Positions 5,949-7,734 of a stretch of 7,734 nucleotides of DNA are shown here, piece by piece. Position numbers and translations under genes: made by a program. Below the pieces are notes generated by a model. It saw nothing but the letters and a program-made list of their open reading frames with translations. It was not told where the DNA came from and did not search any database. The DNA is from an uncultured Fibrobacter sp. GTDB taxonomy: Bacteria; Fibrobacterota; Fibrobacteria; Fibrobacterales; Fibrobacteraceae. Position 1 is the stretch's first letter; the number at the start of each line of letters is the position of its first letter. The DNA lies in assembly GCA_937891805.1 (NCBI GenBank), contig CALATK010000065.1, positions 1 to 7,734 of the forward strand, given 5' to 3'.

Positions 5949-7734
5949 TTACCACTGGTAATTCCCGACGCGGACAAAGAAGGTGTAGTCCATCACGTCA
6001 CCCAGTTCGTCGAGAGTTTCGCGGTCCACCAGGCGGGACATTCCCGCAGATACTGAGATGGACTTGTACGCAAAGCGTAGCATCGGTTCCAGAATAAACT
6101 TGTCGGCCCCGAGGTGCGCCGTCGGGTTCTCTTCGAAGTCCCGCACGTAGGCGCCAAACACCCACATACCGAACATTCCCTTGTGGAGCCCGAGGTTTAT
6201 ACGAGCGAGTCCATAGTGATGGCTCAGCAGTTCCGGATTGTACCATTCCCCGGTCCAGGGGGTGGCCGCAACACGCCTGCGATAGAAGTTATCCATGGGC
6301 TTGATACCCGTTGACTTTGGGTAGACATAGCCGTGTCCTTCGTCGTGGAACGTATCCAGGCCGCCGCCCAGGAAAAGCCCCAGCGTCAAGAAAGATACCG
6401 GTGAGCGGCTGGCGTACATTTCCAGAGAAAGCTTGTGGTATATGGGAATCAGGTCCGCAATGTCAATCTTGTAACGCACGGACTGGAGTCCCCATTCCAG
6501 GAACAGGGACTGTCCGCTATAGGAGAAGAACGGATCGGTATCGCCTTCGGCGTAGCGGTATTGGAGGGCAGGCGAAACCGGCCATGTTTCCAAATCGTCC
6601 ATCCGATACACCTGGGCAAAATCAATAGTCCTGTCTCCCAACATGAACGTAAGCGACGCCACCTGGTGGGCAGTCAGGTGATAATCCACCCACATATTAA
6701 AGTCGCTTCGTTTTTCACCGCGAGGCGTCGTGAAATACGCATTGTCTTCTAAATAAGATTCAAAAGGCCGCAGGGTCTGCCAGTCATAGCGGAGCCCTAC
6801 CGACCAGTCCCTGTTCCACAGGCGGGAAATTTCCAACTTGGGACTTACGCCGTATGACCTTGGGCCTACGAATCCCGAAACCCCGAGAGCGACATCCATC
6901 TGGTTCACGAAGGAGAGCGTCACATCGCCGTAAGCGTGTGGCCCGATGGCGTTGGACCCGAAACCGCCCACAGAAACATCTACCGTCGGGGCGACCTTCG
7001 CCCCCACCAGCACGTTCCCCGTCGGCAACATGTCAAAGGAAACGGAATCGTAGGCAGGTTCCTTGGAAATTTCTTTCAAGAAATTTTCGGGCGCCACCAT
7101 GCCCGTGTCGCTTTCGTTCCAATAAGAGGCTATTGTGGAATGGGTTTCCGCAGACAGGCTGTCAAAAGACGGTTTGAACTTGAACCATGGAGCAGCCACC
7201 TTCTTGAAAGTCAAATAGTCCAGCGAGTCGTTCCTGAAAGGGATTAGTTCCGTAGCGTGGCGTTCCAAGGCAGAGAACCCCGCCTGAATCCATGCCGTAT
7301 AAGCAGAATCCGTAGCGTAATGGGCGCGGAGCACTACACCGGACTCCTGGTAAGACAAGTTCTGCAGGGGCTTTTCGAAAAGGATACGCTGCCAGGGGGA
7401 ATTCCAGGACGACACGGAAGCAAGAGCCACCCGGGGAATTCCAACCGAAATAATGGGAACCTGGTCGTAAACATCTTCATAGGGCACCGCAAGGCCCGGA
7501 CACAGTTCTCCAGAGTTGTAGTTCTCAACCAGCGGGAGACTCTTGAACACATACTCCGAAGTATTCCATTGTTCGCCGTTACAGCCAAGCACCGTAAAGG
7601 GAATCACCGCCCCGCGAGGTACTCGGTTCATGGCTTCTTGAAAGCGGAGCTTTGCAAGGGCATACCTGTGGGCGGAAGTATCCGGTTCAAAGGACTTGGG
7701 AATTTTCCGCAAGGTCAAGGACGAATCCGGCTGC
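5949..7734 (-). CDS. C-terminal part of an outer-membrane beta-barrel protein, possibly patatin-like/Omp85-type (5' partial)
   Basis: The frame is open to the right edge, so the N-terminus is missing; 594 residues are visible. The TTG at 7718 has no sign of being a start. In numbering from that TTG, the last 350 or so residues are alternating hydrophobic/aromatic strands with Gly-rich turns, ending in FFVRVGNYQW. An aromatic last residue after such a strand is the classic signal for outer-membrane barrel assembly. The region just before (about 212-260: DSVSFDMLPTG, then APTVDVSVGGFGSN) resembles a POTRA-like strand pair leading into an Omp85-type barrel. The first 150 residues (VIPFTVLGCNG at 38-48, SGVVLRAHY at 126-134, AWIQAGFSALERH at 142-154) recall the second half of bacterial patatin domains fused to such barrels. 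However, no DG[GA] catalytic motif is visible, and the GxSxG part would lie outside the window. Barrel location is fairly sure; the patatin assignment is tentative. Confidence 0.7.
   Translation of the reverse strand, partial: QPDSSLTLRKIPKSFEPDTSAHRYALAKLRFQEAMNRVPRGAVIPFTVLGCNGEQWNTSEYVFKSLPLVENYNSGELCPGLAVPYEDVYDQVPIISVGIPRVALASVSSWNSPWQRILFEKPLQNLSYQESGVVLRAHYATDSAYTAWIQAGFSALERHATELIPFRNDSLDYLTFKKVAAPWFKFKPSFDSLSAETHSTIASYWNESDTGMVAPENFLKEISKEPAYDSVSFDMLPTGNVLVGAKVAPTVDVSVGGFGSNAIGPHAYGDVTLSFVNQMDVALGVSGFVGPRSYGVSPKLEISRLWNRDWSVGLRYDWQTLRPFESYLEDNAYFTTPRGEKRSDFNMWVDYHLTAHQVASLTFMLGDRTIDFAQVYRMDDLETWPVSPALQYRYAEGDTDPFFSYSGQSLFLEWGLQSVRYKIDIADLIPIYHKLSLEMYASRSPVSFLTLGLFLGGGLDTFHDEGHGYVYPKSTGIKPMDNFYRRRVAATPWTGEWYNPELLSHHYGLARINLGLHKGMFGMWVFGAYVRDFEENPTAHLGADKFILEPMLRFAYKSISVSAGMSRLVDRETLDELGDVMDYTFFVRVGNYQW

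Noticed and set aside
5203..5961. 252-codon open frame opposite folD
   Set aside because: It lies almost wholly antisense to a certain folD gene, its composition is skewed to His, Val and Gly as expected for a shadow frame, and it shows no domain motif.
1..7734. CRISPR array, tRNA, rRNA, insertion sequence or prophage genes
   Set aside because: No regularly spaced direct repeats, cloverleaf-like segment, rRNA-like stretch, transposase or phage protein was seen on either strand.

Overview
The window looks like chromosomal DNA of a Fibrobacter-type bacterium (phylum Fibrobacterota). The evidence is an exported carbohydrate esterase built as CE4 domain, Ser/Pro/Gly/Asn linker, CBM6 and C-terminal sorting-type domain; a second secreted protein ending in a FlgD-Ig-like module; moderately GC-rich genes with AT-rich promoters; and TAnnTTTG promoter-like boxes as in the related Bacteroidota. 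The species is not determined. I see no rRNA, tRNA, CRISPR array, insertion sequence or phage gene, and no gene-free stretch longer than about 110 bases.

Layout. 2-673 (+) is the 3' end of a large exported protein cut by the window edge. It converges on an ABC-F ATPase (780-2714, -) with a hairpin between them. A 111-base AT-rich region (2715-2825) separates the ABC-F gene from the divergently read CE4-CBM6 esterase (2826-4607, +). A strong intrinsic terminator follows the esterase and overlaps the start of a small secreted-protein gene (4646-4972, +). That gene converges on folD (5062-5901, -), and the gap is filled by a 91-base palindrome made of 7-base units around a GC-rich hairpin. Upstream of folD on the same strand is the C-terminal part of an outer-membrane beta-barrel protein, possibly a patatin/Omp85-type fusion (5949-7734, -), cut by the right edge.

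How the genes fit together. This is a patchwork of short units rather than one pathway. Two are housekeeping genes (ABC-F translation factor, one-carbon folate enzyme). The others are cell-envelope or exported proteins, consistent with a Gram-negative plant-polymer degrader. No gene cluster here suggests a new multi-gene system. The best leads are at the DNA level: a start codon and promoter-like box nested in the upstream gene's terminator, a heptamer-phased palindrome, a shared TAnnTTTG box before four genes on both strands, and two nearly identical 10-base operator-like sites 22 bp apart in the divergent promoter region.
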